Shown in pieces: positions 8,273-17,057 of a stretch of 64,000 nucleotides of DNA. Both the position numbers and the translations under genes were made by a program. Origin of the DNA: Alphaproteobacteria bacterium (GTDB lineage: Bacteria > Pseudomonadota > Alphaproteobacteria > Geminicoccales > Geminicoccaceae). The notes beneath the pieces are model-generated. The model searched no databases. It saw nothing but the letters and a program-made list of their open reading frames with translations, and had not been told where the DNA came from. Positions within the stretch are counted from its first letter, which is position 1, and each line of letters opens with the position of its first letter. The stretch covers positions 1-64,000 of the forward strand of contig JALSIM010000041.1 in the NCBI GenBank assembly GCA_026990035.1. The letters run 5' to 3'.

Positions 8273-9409
8273 ATGGACACGGCCAGGCTTCGTCGCGAGC
8301 TCGAGGAACGGGCGAAGGCGCTCGGTTTCGACGAGCTGCGCATCACCGAAGCGGCGCTGCCCGAGCGGGTGCGCCGGGAATACCGGCAATTCGTCGAGGC
8401 GGATCTGGCCGGCGAGATGGGTTGGCTGGTGCGCGAGCCGGAGCGGCGGGAGGATCCGCGCGGGCTCTGGCCCGAAGCTCGAACCGCCATCTGCCTGGCC
8501 ATGAATTACGGTCCCGGCGGCGATCCTCTGGACGGGCTGCGCGACGGGGAACGGGGTTACATTTCGGTCTACGCCCGGGGCCGCGACTATCACGAGGTGA
8601 TGAAGGGGCGGATGAAGCAGCTCGCCGGCTGGTTGCACGCGAGGAGCGGGGCGGCCGTGAAGGTCTTCGTCGATACCGCGCCGGTTCTGGAAAAGCCGCT
8701 GGCGCAGCGGGCCGGCCTCGGCTGGCAGGGCCGGCACACCAATCTGGTCTCCCGGCGCTTCGGCTCCTGGCTGTTCTTGGGCGAGATCCTGACCGATCTC
8801 GTGCTGCCGCCCGATCCCCCGGAGGCGGATCGTTGCGGAAGCTGCCGGCGCTGCATCGCCGCCTGTCCCACCGGGGCCATCACCGGTCCCTACAGGCTCG
8901 ATCCGCGCCGCTGCATCTCCTATCTCACCATCGAGCACAAGGGAGCGATCCCGGCCGAGCTGCGGCCGATGATGGGCAACCGCATCTACGGCTGCGACGA
9001 CTGCCTCGCGGTCTGTCCCTGGAACAAGTTCGCGCGGCGCTGCCGGGAAGCGAAGCTGGAGGCTCGGCCGGAACTCGAGGCCCCCGATCTGGCGATGCTG
9101 GCGACCCTCGAGGACGCCGGCTTCCGCCGGCTGTTCAAGGGCTCGCCGATCAAGCGGATCGGCCGCGACCGCGTCCTGCGCAACGTGCTGATCGCCATCG
9201 GCAACAGCGGCGACACCCGCTTCCTGCCGGTGGTGCGGCGGCGGCTCGCGGACGCCTCGCCGCTGGTCCGCGGTGCGGCGGTCTGGGCCTTGTCGCGGCT
9301 CGTCGATCGCCCCACTGTCGAGAAGATGAGCGGAGAGTCGACGGAAACCCATCCGCAGGTACGCGCGGAATGGCGGGAGGCCCTGCGGCGATGCGCGACG
9401 GCGGCGTGA
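8273..9409 (+). CDS. queG: Epoxyqueuosine reductase
   Basis: QueG reduces epoxyqueuosine to queuosine in tRNA, the last step of queuosine synthesis, using cobalamin and two 4Fe-4S clusters. Both cluster motifs are intact: CGSCRRCIAACPTG (about residues 187-200) and CDDCLAVCPWNKFA (about 240-253) with further Cys nearby. The C-terminal third carries a HEAT-like repeat region (RLADASPLVRGAAVWALSRL). At 378 residues it is of normal length. I prefer the ATG at 8273 over an in-frame TTG three codons earlier. Its 3' end overlaps the next gene, which suggests co-transcription with fzlA upstream and the epimerase downstream. Confidence 0.95.
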   Translation: MDTARLRRELEERAKALGFDELRITEAALPERVRREYRQFVEADLAGEMGWLVREPERREDPRGLWPEARTAICLAMNYGPGGDPLDGLRDGERGYISVYARGRDYHEVMKGRMKQLAGWLHARSGAAVKVFVDTAPVLEKPLAQRAGLGWQGRHTNLVSRRFGSWLFLGEILTDLVLPPDPPEADRCGSCRRCIAACPTGAITGPYRLDPRRCISYLTIEHKGAIPAELRPMMGNRIYGCDDCLAVCPWNKFARRCREAKLEARPELEAPDLAMLATLEDAGFRRLFKGSPIKRIGRDRVLRNVLIAIGNSGDTRFLPVVRRRLADASPLVRGAAVWALSRLVDRPTVEKMSGESTETHPQVRAEWREALRRCATAA

Positions 9410-10275
9410 CCGGCACCCTGTTCTGCTTCGGGCTGGGCTATACCGCACGGGTACTGGCGGCACGGGCGCTGGCGGCCGGTTTCGCGGTCCGCGGCACGGT
9501 GCGCGAACCCGCCGCGACGAGGACGGCGGAGGGTATCGATCTGCTCCCCTTCGCGCGCCACCGGCCGCTCGCCGATCCCGCCACCGCATTCGCCGATGTC
9601 ACCCATGTGCTGACCTCCATCGCCCCCGACGAGGAAGGCGATCCGGTCCTCGATCGCCATCTGTTCGACCTGCTCGCCCTGCCGCGGCTGCGCTGGGTCG
9701 GATATCTCAGCACCACCGCGGTCTACGGCGACAGCGGCGGTGCCCCCGTGGACGAGGGATATTCCCCGCGGCCGGGGCTCGAACGCGGCCGCCGCCGGCT
9801 GGCGGCGGAGGAGGCCTGGCTCGCCAGCGGCCTGCCGGTGCACGTCTTCCGTCTCGCCGGGATCTACGGTCCCGGCCGCAATCCGCTGCGCAAGCTCCTG
9901 GAGGGGCGGGCGCGGCGGATCCGCAAGCCGGGCCACGTCTTCTGCCGCATCCATGTTGAGGACATCGCCACCGTGCTGCTGGCCTCGATGCGGCGGCCGC
10001 GGCCGGGAGCGATCTACAATCTCTGCGACGACGAGCCGGCACCGCCCCAGGAGGTGATCCTCTTCGCCGCCGATCTCCTCGGCCTGCCGCCGCCGCCCGA
10101 GGAGGATTTCGCCACTGCCGATCTTTCGCCGATGGCCCGCAGCTTCTACGCCGAGAGCCGCCGCGTCACCAACGGGCTGATCAAACGGGAGCTGGGGATC
10201 CGGCTCGCCTATCCGACCTATCGCGAAGGGCTGCGCGCCCTGCTGCCGCTCGAGCGAGGCCCCGGGGGAGCGTGA
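9391..10275 (+). CDS. NAD-dependent epimerase/dehydratase family protein
   Basis: The 294-residue protein is an extended short-chain dehydrogenase. An altered nucleotide-binding turn FGLGYTARVLA replaces the usual GxxGxxG. The later elements YLSTTAVYGDSGG and RLAGIYGPGRNPL are typical of the atypical SDR family near COG0451. The classical YxxxK catalytic pair is not evident, as in many members of this subgroup. The ATG at 9391 overlaps queG by 19 nt; an in-frame GTG at 9406 would give a GTGA overlap and is equally plausible. Conserved placement after queG suggests a housekeeping role, but the substrate is unknown. Confidence 0.82.
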   Translation: MRDGGVTGTLFCFGLGYTARVLAARALAAGFAVRGTVREPAATRTAEGIDLLPFARHRPLADPATAFADVTHVLTSIAPDEEGDPVLDRHLFDLLALPRLRWVGYLSTTAVYGDSGGAPVDEGYSPRPGLERGRRRLAAEEAWLASGLPVHVFRLAGIYGPGRNPLRKLLEGRARRIRKPGHVFCRIHVEDIATVLLASMRRPRPGAIYNLCDDEPAPPQEVILFAADLLGLPPPPEEDFATADLSPMARSFYAESRRVTNGLIKRELGIRLAYPTYREGLRALLPLERGPGGA

Positions 10276-10565
10276 GCCGGCCGGGTTCCGGCTGGGAATT
10301 CACGGATCGAATCCCCATCTTCTCGGTGGAGGAAAACGGACCTCGGGGTCCCACGAGAGGCGGAGGGGACGCCGGCCGGACGGCGACGATCGTCGTTCCC
10401 GCGTGCGTACCCGGAGATGGTCGCGGTCGCGGCGCCGCGGGGTCTTCACCCTCCGTTTACGAACCGGGCCGCATACCGGTCGGCGTGCGCGGACGCACGT
10501 CCCCCCCCCCGGGAGCGACCGCGTCACGACGACGAGGAAACGCCACCAGGCCAGGCAGGTCACCC

Positions 10566-11057
10566 ATGCAATGGCTCAGGAAGCGCCCCCTGCCCCTCTA
10601 CGCCCTCGGCGCGGCGGACACGGCGCTCGATTTCACCTACCGCTACTGGCACGGTCTCCGCAGACAGGGGCTGCTGCCCAGCCGTTCCGCGGTGGATACG
10701 CCGCAGTTCCGGCTTCTCGTCCCGGACGTGCACTGGGTGGACATGCGCGGCGCGAGGGTCGAGCGGCTCCCGCTCGGACCGCTCGAAGGCTTCGCCGACC
10801 TGCGGCCGGCGGCCACCGGCGAAGGTCGCTCCGGATATCGCCTGGGGACGCTGCTGCGGGAGGATTTCCGCACCGTCGCCTACACCGGCTCGGCGCTGTT
10901 CCAGGAAATCCATCTCGGACCCGGCGGCGTCACCGCGGTCTATGCCGAACTCCTCCTGCCGGTGGCCGACGACGGGGTGGCGGTCAGCGAAGTGCTGATG
11001 CTCGTTCGCCCGCAATGCGGTCAGCCGGTGAGCGAACGTCTCGCGACCCCCATGTGA
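10566..11057 (+). CDS. PAS-domain-like protein (PAS_5/DUF1488-type sensor pattern)
   Basis: The 163-residue soluble protein resembles the small alphaproteobacterial PAS-like family: an N-terminal FTYRYWHGLRRQGLLPSRS, then a beta-rich domain ending SEVLMLVRPQ. Family members are single-domain proteins of unknown ligand and no catalytic motif is visible. The ATG at 10566 follows the purine-rich stretch CAGGCAGG. A 290-bp gap upstream contains no other gene and probably holds its promoter. It converges on the unknown gene at 11080 with a 22-nt gap. Confidence 0.62.
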   Translation: MQWLRKRPLPLYALGAADTALDFTYRYWHGLRRQGLLPSRSAVDTPQFRLLVPDVHWVDMRGARVERLPLGPLEGFADLRPAATGEGRSGYRLGTLLREDFRTVAYTGSALFQEIHLGPGGVTAVYAELLLPVADDGVAVSEVLMLVRPQCGQPVSERLATPM

Positions 11058-11079
11058 AACCCGCCTGCCTCGCGACGGT

Positions 11080-11835
11080 TCAGCCGCGGGCCGGCAGCGG
11101 CTCGGCCGGAGCGGGCTCCGGCAGCGGCCGCAGCGGCACCGGATTCTTGGGATGCCGCGGCAGCGCGCGTACCGTGTCGATGAACTCCGCCCGGTCGACC
11201 CAGCAGAGATAGGCCTTCTCGGGCCCGCCCACCGGCGGGAACTCCCCGTCCACCACCAGCTCGACGTGGAGATAGCCGTAACTGTCGCGGGGCACCGAGC
11301 TGCCGACCAGATACTGGCGCACGAACCCCGTGTTCACGCTGCAGCCGGCGTTCCTGAAGCTCAAGGCGCGACTCAGATAGGCCATGTACATGGCGAGCCC
11401 CTTGCGGCGCCAGTCGGGACGGGTCCAGGTCGAGCCGGAATGCGACACCCGTCCCGAAAAACGGCGTGACAGCGGCAGGACGGGCAGCCGCTCGCGCCCC
11501 AGCAGCTTCCGGTAGCCCCCCTCGTAGAAGAGGGTGCCGTCGGCGATCATCTCGAGGAGATCCTCGGTTTCGAACACCCGCTCGCCGCTGGTGCCGACGC
11601 TGCGGCCGGTTTCGTCGAGGAGATGGACGAAGAAATCCTGCGGCCCCATCCGGCTCTTGGTCGGATCGAAGGTGGGATTGGCGAAGGTGTCGTTGACCTT
11701 GAGAATGGCGTTGAGCTTCGCGAAGTCCCTTTCGATCACCAGCGTCAGCCCGAGTTCGGCGATCCGCTGGGTCAGGGAATCGATACAGAGCTGGATGAGA
11801 CCCCGATCGTCGATCGACTGGTTGCGCTGCTGCAC
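11080..11835 (-). CDS. Unknown protein, possible GNAT-like acyltransferase
   Basis: The 251-residue product is not one I can name. It has an alternating alpha/beta composition, and the segment RPDWRRKGLAMYMAYLSRAL (about residues 141-160) resembles the R/QxxGxA acyl-CoA-binding motif of GNAT enzymes. Other marks are TFDPTKSRMGPQDFFVHLLDE and GYLHVELVVDGEFPP. The C-terminal 20 residues are Pro-rich. I chose the GTG at 11835 because it has AGGAAGGGAG upstream; the frame remains open further but the added sequence is compositionally odd. It faces away from the ABC-transporter operon across a 388-bp AT-rich region. Confidence 0.55.
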   Translation of the reverse strand: MQQRNQSIDDRGLIQLCIDSLTQRIAELGLTLVIERDFAKLNAILKVNDTFANPTFDPTKSRMGPQDFFVHLLDETGRSVGTSGERVFETEDLLEMIADGTLFYEGGYRKLLGRERLPVLPLSRRFSGRVSHSGSTWTRPDWRRKGLAMYMAYLSRALSFRNAGCSVNTGFVRQYLVGSSVPRDSYGYLHVELVVDGEFPPVGGPEKAYLCWVDRAEFIDTVRALPRHPKNPVPLRPLPEPAPAEPLPARG

Positions 11836-12223
11836 GTTCTGCTCCCTTCCTCGTATCTCGACCCCGGCTCCGCGACCCTTCGGGCGGGTCGCTCGCGGCC
11901 GGCGAGCGTTTCCAGCATCCACCTCGGGTTGGTTAATGACCAGTAACCTTCGTGCCCGCGCGACCGCCCCCCGGTACGCGTTAACGTCGCTGGTAAACGT
12001 CAAATCAAGGTTAACCTGCGGCCGTTCGGCCCCTCTGTGGCAAAACTCACAACTGACGGTTGTGCATCGCCGCAGGCCCGCCCGGGGTCCGCACCACCCC
12101 CCTTGCCGATCCCCGTTCGAGCCCGCATGATCGCGCCGCCGCCGCGAGGCCGTGGCGGCCCGTCGAGCTCCCGCCCCGCCGCGGGCTCCGGGGAGCAGCG
12201 GGACAGTGCAGGGAGGAAGAAGA
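11836..12223. promoter_or_regulatory. 388-bp divergent control region with GTTAAC palindromes
   Basis: No gene is seen here. The centre (about 11930-12060) is distinctly AT-richer than the flanks. It holds CGTTAACG (11979-11986), AGGTTAACCT (12008-12017, a perfect palindrome) and GGTTAA near 11930. These repeated GTTAAC elements lie between the unknown minus-strand gene and the ABC-transporter operon, where promoters for both must be. A shared regulator is plausible but not identified. Confidence 0.45.
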
Positions 12224-13444
12224 ATGACGAAGCGACGCGGCTTGCTCCCGGCGGTGGCCGGTCTGGCCATCGCCGGCATGACGGCTTCCGTGCCGGGGGA
12301 GACGGCCGAAACCATCCGCATCGGCGAGCTCAACAGCTACAACCGTTTTCCCGCCTTCACCGAGCCCTACAAGAAGGGCTGGCAGCTCGGTTTCGAGGAG
12401 ATCAACGCGGCGGGCGGTGTCCTCGGCAAGCAGATCGAAGTGATCTCCCGAGACGACGGCGGCACCACCGGCGATGCGGTACGGGTCGCCGAGGAGCTGG
12501 TGGTCCGCGAGAAGGTGGCCTTCATCTTCGGCACCTTCCTCTCCAACATCGGTCTCGCGGTGGCCGATTTCGCCAATCAGCGGAAGGTGCTGTTCATCGC
12601 CTCCGAACCGCTCACCGACGCCCTGACCATGGCCAAGGGCAATCGCTACACCTACCGTCTGCGTCCCAACACCTACATGCAGACCGGGATGCTGGTGGAC
12701 GAGGCCAAGGATCTCGGCAAGACACGCTGGGCGATCGTCGCTCCCAACTACGAGTACGGCCAGTCGGCGGCCGCCAATTTCAAGCGTCTCGCGGCCGAGA
12801 AGATCCCCGGGGTGGAGATCGTCATCGAGCAGTTCCCGGCCCTCGGCAAGATCGACGCCGGCGCCACCGTGGCGGCCATCGAGCAGGCCAACCCCGATGC
12901 CATCTTCTCCGCCCTGTTCGGCGGCGATCTCGCCAAGTTCGTCCGCGAAGGCACCACCCGCGGCCTGTTCGAGGGACGTACCGTCCTGAGCCTCCTGACC
13001 GGCGAACCGGAATGGCTCGATCCCCTGAAGGACGAGGCGCCGGTGGGGTGGATCGTGACCGGCTATCCCTGGGAGCAGATCGACACTCCCGAGCACGAGG
13101 CCTTCGTCGCCGCCTACCGGGCCGCCTACGACGATTATCCGCGGCTCGGCTCGATCCTCGGCTACACCCTCGCCTACACCATCAAGGCGATGCTGGAGAA
13201 GGCCGGCTCCACCGACACCGAGGCCATGCTGGCGGCGATGGAAGGGCTGAGAATCGAAAGCTCGCCCGCCGGCCCCTTCTACATCCGCGACCTCGACAAC
13301 CAGGCGACGATGGGGGCCTGGGTCGGCAAGCTCGCGGTCGAGGGCGGTCGCGGCAAGATGGTCGACTGGCGCTACGTGGACGGCGAGCCCTACATGTTCC
13401 CGGCGGAGGAAGTGCGGCGCGTCCGCCCCGATCTGCAGAACTGA
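12224..13444 (+). CDS. ABC transporter periplasmic substrate-binding protein (Leu/Ile/Val or amide type)
   Basis: The 406-residue protein has a Sec signal peptide (MTKRR, then a hydrophobic stretch, likely cut after about residue 25) and a type I periplasmic-binding fold beginning ETIRIGELNSY and continuing GFEEINAAGGVLGKQIEV, the hallmark of LivK/AmiC-like receptors. It should capture the substrate and deliver it to the LivHM permease encoded 27 bp downstream. The ATG at 12224 follows GGGAGGAAG. The substrate cannot be read from the sequence: branched-chain amino acids, amides, urea and aromatic acids are all handled by this family. The aminotransferase gene downstream is separated by a terminator, so it is weak evidence for an amino acid. 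Confidence 0.88.
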   Translation: MTKRRGLLPAVAGLAIAGMTASVPGETAETIRIGELNSYNRFPAFTEPYKKGWQLGFEEINAAGGVLGKQIEVISRDDGGTTGDAVRVAEELVVREKVAFIFGTFLSNIGLAVADFANQRKVLFIASEPLTDALTMAKGNRYTYRLRPNTYMQTGMLVDEAKDLGKTRWAIVAPNYEYGQSAAANFKRLAAEKIPGVEIVIEQFPALGKIDAGATVAAIEQANPDAIFSALFGGDLAKFVREGTTRGLFEGRTVLSLLTGEPEWLDPLKDEAPVGWIVTGYPWEQIDTPEHEAFVAAYRAAYDDYPRLGSILGYTLAYTIKAMLEKAGSTDTEAMLAAMEGLRIESSPAGPFYIRDLDNQATMGAWVGKLAVEGGRGKMVDWRYVDGEPYMFPAEEVRRVRPDLQN

Positions 13445-13471
13445 CCGCGACGGCGCCGGGAGATCGCCCCC

Positions 13472-15352
13472 TTGGATCCGGGCTTCCTGTTCGTCCAGTT
13501 CCTCAACGGCCTCGCCACCGCATCCTTCCTGTTCATGGCGAGCGCCGGGCTGACGATCGTCTTCGGGGTCACCCGGATCGTCAATTTCGCCCACGGCTCC
13601 TTCTACATGCTGGGGGCCTACATCGCCTACACCCTGGCCGGAGTGTTCATGGAGGTCGCCTACGGCGCCGTGAGCTTCTGGGGGGCGATCTTCCTCGCCG
13701 CCGCGATCGTCGGCCTGCTCGGGGTGCTTCTCGAACTGGTGGTGCTCCGCCGGATCTACGACGCCCCGGAGCTGTTCCAGCTCCTCGCCACCTTCGCCGT
13801 CGTCCTGATCGTCCAGGATCTCGTGCGCATGACCTGGGGCGGCGAGGACCTCCTCGGCCCCCGGGCGCCGGGCCTGAAGAGCTTCGTGGTGGTCCTCGAC
13901 CGGCGCTTTCCCGAGTACGAGCTGGCCATGATCTTCGCCGGGCCACTGGTGCTCGGCGCCCTCTGGCTGCTGTTCCACCGGACCCGCTTCGGGGTGCTGG
14001 TTCGGGCCGCGACCCTCGACCGGGAAATGGTCGGGGCACTGGGCGTCAACCAGGCGCTGCTGTTCACCGGCGTGCTGTTCCTGGGCGCCTTTCTCGCCGG
14101 CCTCGCCGGTGCCCTGCAGCTCCCGCGGGAACCGGCCAATCCGTACATGGACGTCAACATCATCGTCGAAGCCTTCGTGGTCACCGTGATCGGCGGCATG
14201 GGCAGCGTCACCGGCGCCTTCCTCGCCGCCCTGCTGATCGGCGAGCTGCAGGCCTTCGGCATCCTGATCTTTCCCAAGATCACCCTGGTGCTGGCCTTCC
14301 TGGTGATGGCCGCGGTGCTGATCGTGCGACCCTACGGGCTGCTCGGCCGGCCGCAGGCCGAAAGCCACGCCGCCGCCCGGGCCGGCGCCGGGCTCGCCGC
14401 CGGCACCCCGCTCCAGCGCAGCCTCTGGATGGGGCTCCTGGCGTTCCTCCTGCTGCTGCCGCTGTTCGCCGACGAATACAGCCTGAAACTGGCGATCGAA
14501 CTGCTGATCTTCGGTCTGTTCGCCTTCAGCCTCAATTTCATCATGGGCTGGGGCGGGATCGTCAGCTTCGGCCACGCCGCCTATTTCGGCCTCGGCGCCT
14601 ACGGGGCCGCCCTGCTGGTCCACCATCTCGCCTGGCCGATGGAGGCGGCGATCCTCTCGGCACCGCTGGTGGCGGGGGTCGCGGCCCTCGTCTTCGGCGC
14701 CCTCTGCGTGCGTCTGTCGGGCGTCTATCTGGCGATGCTCACCCTCGCCTTCGCCCAGATCGTCTACGCGATCGCCTTCCAGTGGGTCGAGCTCACCGGC
14801 GGCGACAACGGGCTGATCGGGATCTGGCCGTCCTCCTGGGCGAGCTCGCGCACCGTCTACTACTATCTGACCCTGGCGGTCACCCTCGCCGGCATCGGCC
14901 TCCTCTGGCGCTTCCTGTACGCCCCCTTCGGCTACAGCTCACGGGCGGTCAGGGATTCGGCGATCCGCGCCGATGCCATCGGCATCGATCCGCGCTACCA
15001 GCGCTGGCTGGCGTTCACCGTCTCCGGGATCGCCGCCGGCCTCGGCGGCGGCCTCTACGTCTTCTCGAAGGGCAACATCGACCCCGAAGTGCTCGCCATT
15101 CCCACCTCCGTGGACGCCCTCACCATGGTCCTGCTGGGCGGGGTGGAGACGGTCACCGGTCCTCTCGCCGGCGCCGCCCTGCTGACCCTTCTCAAGGATT
15201 TCGTGATGCCCCTCACCCTCTACTGGAAGATGGTGATGGGCGGGCTGATCCTCGCCATGGTCCTGGCCTTCCCCAAGGGTCTCGTGGGCATCCTCGGCGA
15301 CCGGCTGCCGGGGCTGCAGGCGGCACCGACCGGACGGGAGCGCCCGGCATGA
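13472..15352 (+). CDS. Fused branched-chain amino acid-type ABC permease (LivH-LivM)
   Basis: This 626-residue membrane protein joins two permeases that are usually separate. Residues 1-290 are LivH-like (GLTIVFGVTRIVNFAHGSFYMLGAY, VTVIGGMGSVTGAFLAALLIGE). A linker of about 20 residues follows, then residues about 310-626 are LivM-like (FGLFAFSLNFIMGWGGIVSFGHAAYFGLGAY is split across that start; LTMVLLGGVETVTGPLAGA near the end). Fusion fixes a 1:1 heterodimer of the two transmembrane subunits. Translation appears to start at TTG 13472, seven nt after GGGAG. The stop overlaps livG by 4 nt (ATGA). Confidence 0.92.
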   Translation: MDPGFLFVQFLNGLATASFLFMASAGLTIVFGVTRIVNFAHGSFYMLGAYIAYTLAGVFMEVAYGAVSFWGAIFLAAAIVGLLGVLLELVVLRRIYDAPELFQLLATFAVVLIVQDLVRMTWGGEDLLGPRAPGLKSFVVVLDRRFPEYELAMIFAGPLVLGALWLLFHRTRFGVLVRAATLDREMVGALGVNQALLFTGVLFLGAFLAGLAGALQLPREPANPYMDVNIIVEAFVVTVIGGMGSVTGAFLAALLIGELQAFGILIFPKITLVLAFLVMAAVLIVRPYGLLGRPQAESHAAARAGAGLAAGTPLQRSLWMGLLAFLLLLPLFADEYSLKLAIELLIFGLFAFSLNFIMGWGGIVSFGHAAYFGLGAYGAALLVHHLAWPMEAAILSAPLVAGVAALVFGALCVRLSGVYLAMLTLAFAQIVYAIAFQWVELTGGDNGLIGIWPSSWASSRTVYYYLTLAVTLAGIGLLWRFLYAPFGYSSRAVRDSAIRADAIGIDPRYQRWLAFTVSGIAAGLGGGLYVFSKGNIDPEVLAIPTSVDALTMVLLGGVETVTGPLAGAALLTLLKDFVMPLTLYWKMVMGGLILAMVLAFPKGLVGILGDRLPGLQAAPTGRERPA

Positions 15353-16104
15353 GTCTGCTCCGGGTCGAAGGGCTGTCCAAGGCCTTCGGCGGCTTCGAGG
15401 CGGTGCGGGACGTCAGCTTCACCCTCGAAGCCGGCGAACGTCTCGCCATCATCGGCCCCAACGGAGCCGGCAAATCGACCTGTTTCAACATGATCGGCGG
15501 CCAGCTCCGCCCCGACCGCGGTCGCGTCCTGCTGAACGGCGAGGAGATCACCGGCCTGCCGCCACGCGCCGTCTGGCGCAAGGGCGTGGGCCGGACCTTC
15601 CAGATCGCCGCCGCCTTCGGCTCGATGACGGTGGTCGAGAACGTGCAGATGGCGCTCTTGAGCCATCACGGACGGGCCCGGGCGCTGTTTCCCCTGGCGC
15701 GTGCGCTCTACCGCGAGGAGGCCATGGCCCTGCTCGAGCGGGTCGGCATCCGCGACCAGGCGGAACGGTTCTGCAGCGTCCTCGCCTACGGCGACATCAA
15801 GCGCGTCGAGCTGGCGGTGGCTCTGGCGCACGGTCCCCGCCTGCTGCTGATGGACGAGCCCACCGCCGGCATGGCCCCCGCCGAACGGCACGCGCTGATG
15901 CGCCTCGTCTCGGCGATCGTCGCCGAACGCGGTATCGCCGTGCTGTTCACCGAACACGACATGGACGTGGTGTTCGCCTATGCCGACCGCATCCTGGTGA
16001 TCAATCGCGGCCGGCTGATCGCCGAGGGCCCGCCGGAACGGGTGCGCGCCGATCGCGAGGTGCAGGCGATCTATCTGGGCTCCTCGGTGGAGGCCCCGGC
16101 ATGA
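15349..16104 (+). CDS. livG: Branched-chain amino acid-type ABC transporter ATPase LivG
   Basis: The 251-residue ATPase has Walker A GPNGAGKS (about residues 39-46), Walker B LLLMDEPTAG and the H-loop LFTEHDMD. The ABC signature reads LAYGDIKR rather than LSGGQ, a variant common in LivG-like proteins. It powers transport through the LivHM permease with LivF as the partner ATPase. It is joined to both neighbours by ATGA overlaps, consistent with one polycistronic message. Confidence 0.92.
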   Translation: MSLLRVEGLSKAFGGFEAVRDVSFTLEAGERLAIIGPNGAGKSTCFNMIGGQLRPDRGRVLLNGEEITGLPPRAVWRKGVGRTFQIAAAFGSMTVVENVQMALLSHHGRARALFPLARALYREEAMALLERVGIRDQAERFCSVLAYGDIKRVELAVALAHGPRLLLMDEPTAGMAPAERHALMRLVSAIVAERGIAVLFTEHDMDVVFAYADRILVINRGRLIAEGPPERVRADREVQAIYLGSSVEAPA

Positions 16105-16814
16105 GCGCCCCGGTATTGGAGGTGGAGGGGCTGGTCACCTTCTACGGCCGGGCGCAGATCCTTTTCGATCTCGCCCTCGAGGTCGGCGAGGGCGAGGTGG
16201 TGGTGCTGATGGGGCGCAACGGGGCCGGCAAATCCACCACTCTCAAGAGCATCATGGGACTCGTCCGGCCGACCGCCGGCGGCATCCGTTTCCGCGGCCG
16301 GGACATCGGCGGCCTGCCGCCGTTCCGCATCGCCCGCCAGGGCCTCGGCTACGTTCCCGAGGAACGGCGCGTGTTCGCCGAGCTGACGGTCGAGGAGAAC
16401 CTCGAAGTCGGTCGCCGCGAACCACCCGCCGGCCGCGATGCCTGGACGCCGCAACGCCTGTTCGCCCTGTTTCCCAATCTCGCCGAACTGCGGCGCCGCC
16501 GCGCCGACCGCATCTCCGGCGGCGAACAGCAGATGCTGGCCATCGCCCGCACCCTGATGGGCAATCCCGAACTGCTGCTGCTCGACGAGCCTTCCGAGGG
16601 GCTGGCGCCGGTGATCGTCGATCAGATGGCAACCGCGCTGGCCGATCTCCGCCGCCACGGGGTTTCCATTCTGCTGTCCGAGCAGAACCTCCATTTCGCC
16701 GGACGTATCGCCGAGCGTGCCTGCATCATCGAGAAAGGCCAGATCCGCTGGCGGGGAGCGATGAGCGACCTTCTGGCGGACGAGGAGGTCCGGCGCGCCT
16801 ATCTCTCGGTCTGA
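16101..16814 (+). CDS. livF: Branched-chain amino acid-type ABC transporter ATPase LivF
   Basis: The 237-residue ATPase has Walker A GRNGAGKS (about 38-45), signature SGGEQQMLAIAR, Walker B LLLLDEPSEGL and H-loop switch SILLSEQN in which Gln follows Glu as usual for LivF. It completes the four-gene transporter. It starts at the ATG that overlaps the livG stop. A strong intrinsic terminator follows 110 bp downstream. Confidence 0.93.
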   Translation: MSAPVLEVEGLVTFYGRAQILFDLALEVGEGEVVVLMGRNGAGKSTTLKSIMGLVRPTAGGIRFRGRDIGGLPPFRIARQGLGYVPEERRVFAELTVEENLEVGRREPPAGRDAWTPQRLFALFPNLAELRRRRADRISGGEQQMLAIARTLMGNPELLLLDEPSEGLAPVIVDQMATALADLRRHGVSILLSEQNLHFAGRIAERACIIEKGQIRWRGAMSDLLADEEVRRAYLSV

Positions 16815-16924
16815 GGGCGCTCGCCTTCCGCGCACCGCCGGCCAAAGATCCGAATGTGGCTTTCCCCACAGCATCGTCACCGGGTTTCGGCCATGGATGG
16901 AGCCGCTGAGGGCTGAGCATTCTG

Positions 16925-16966
16925 GACCTGTGAAGGGCGATCCGCGCCGCTTCACAGGTCTTTTTT
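16925..16966 (+). terminator. Rho-independent terminator after the ABC-transporter operon
   Basis: An 11-bp perfect stem (GACCTGTGAAG at 16925-16935 with CTTCACAGGTC at 16950-16960) encloses a 14-nt loop and is followed at once by six T residues. It closes the transporter operon before the aminotransferase gene. Confidence 0.9.
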
Positions 16967-17057
16967 CCGTCCTCCGCCCGGTCGAGGGTGCCGGTGATTG
17001 CCGCCGTCGGACCCGGCTGGCATGATGCGCGCCGTGGGCATCGGGGGGAGGACCGCC

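Noticed and set aside
12037-15348. Very long plus-strand open frame over the ABC transporter region
   Set aside because: Only its last part (from 15349) is a gene (livG). The rest overlaps the binding protein and permease in another frame and is Arg/Pro-rich noise from high GC.
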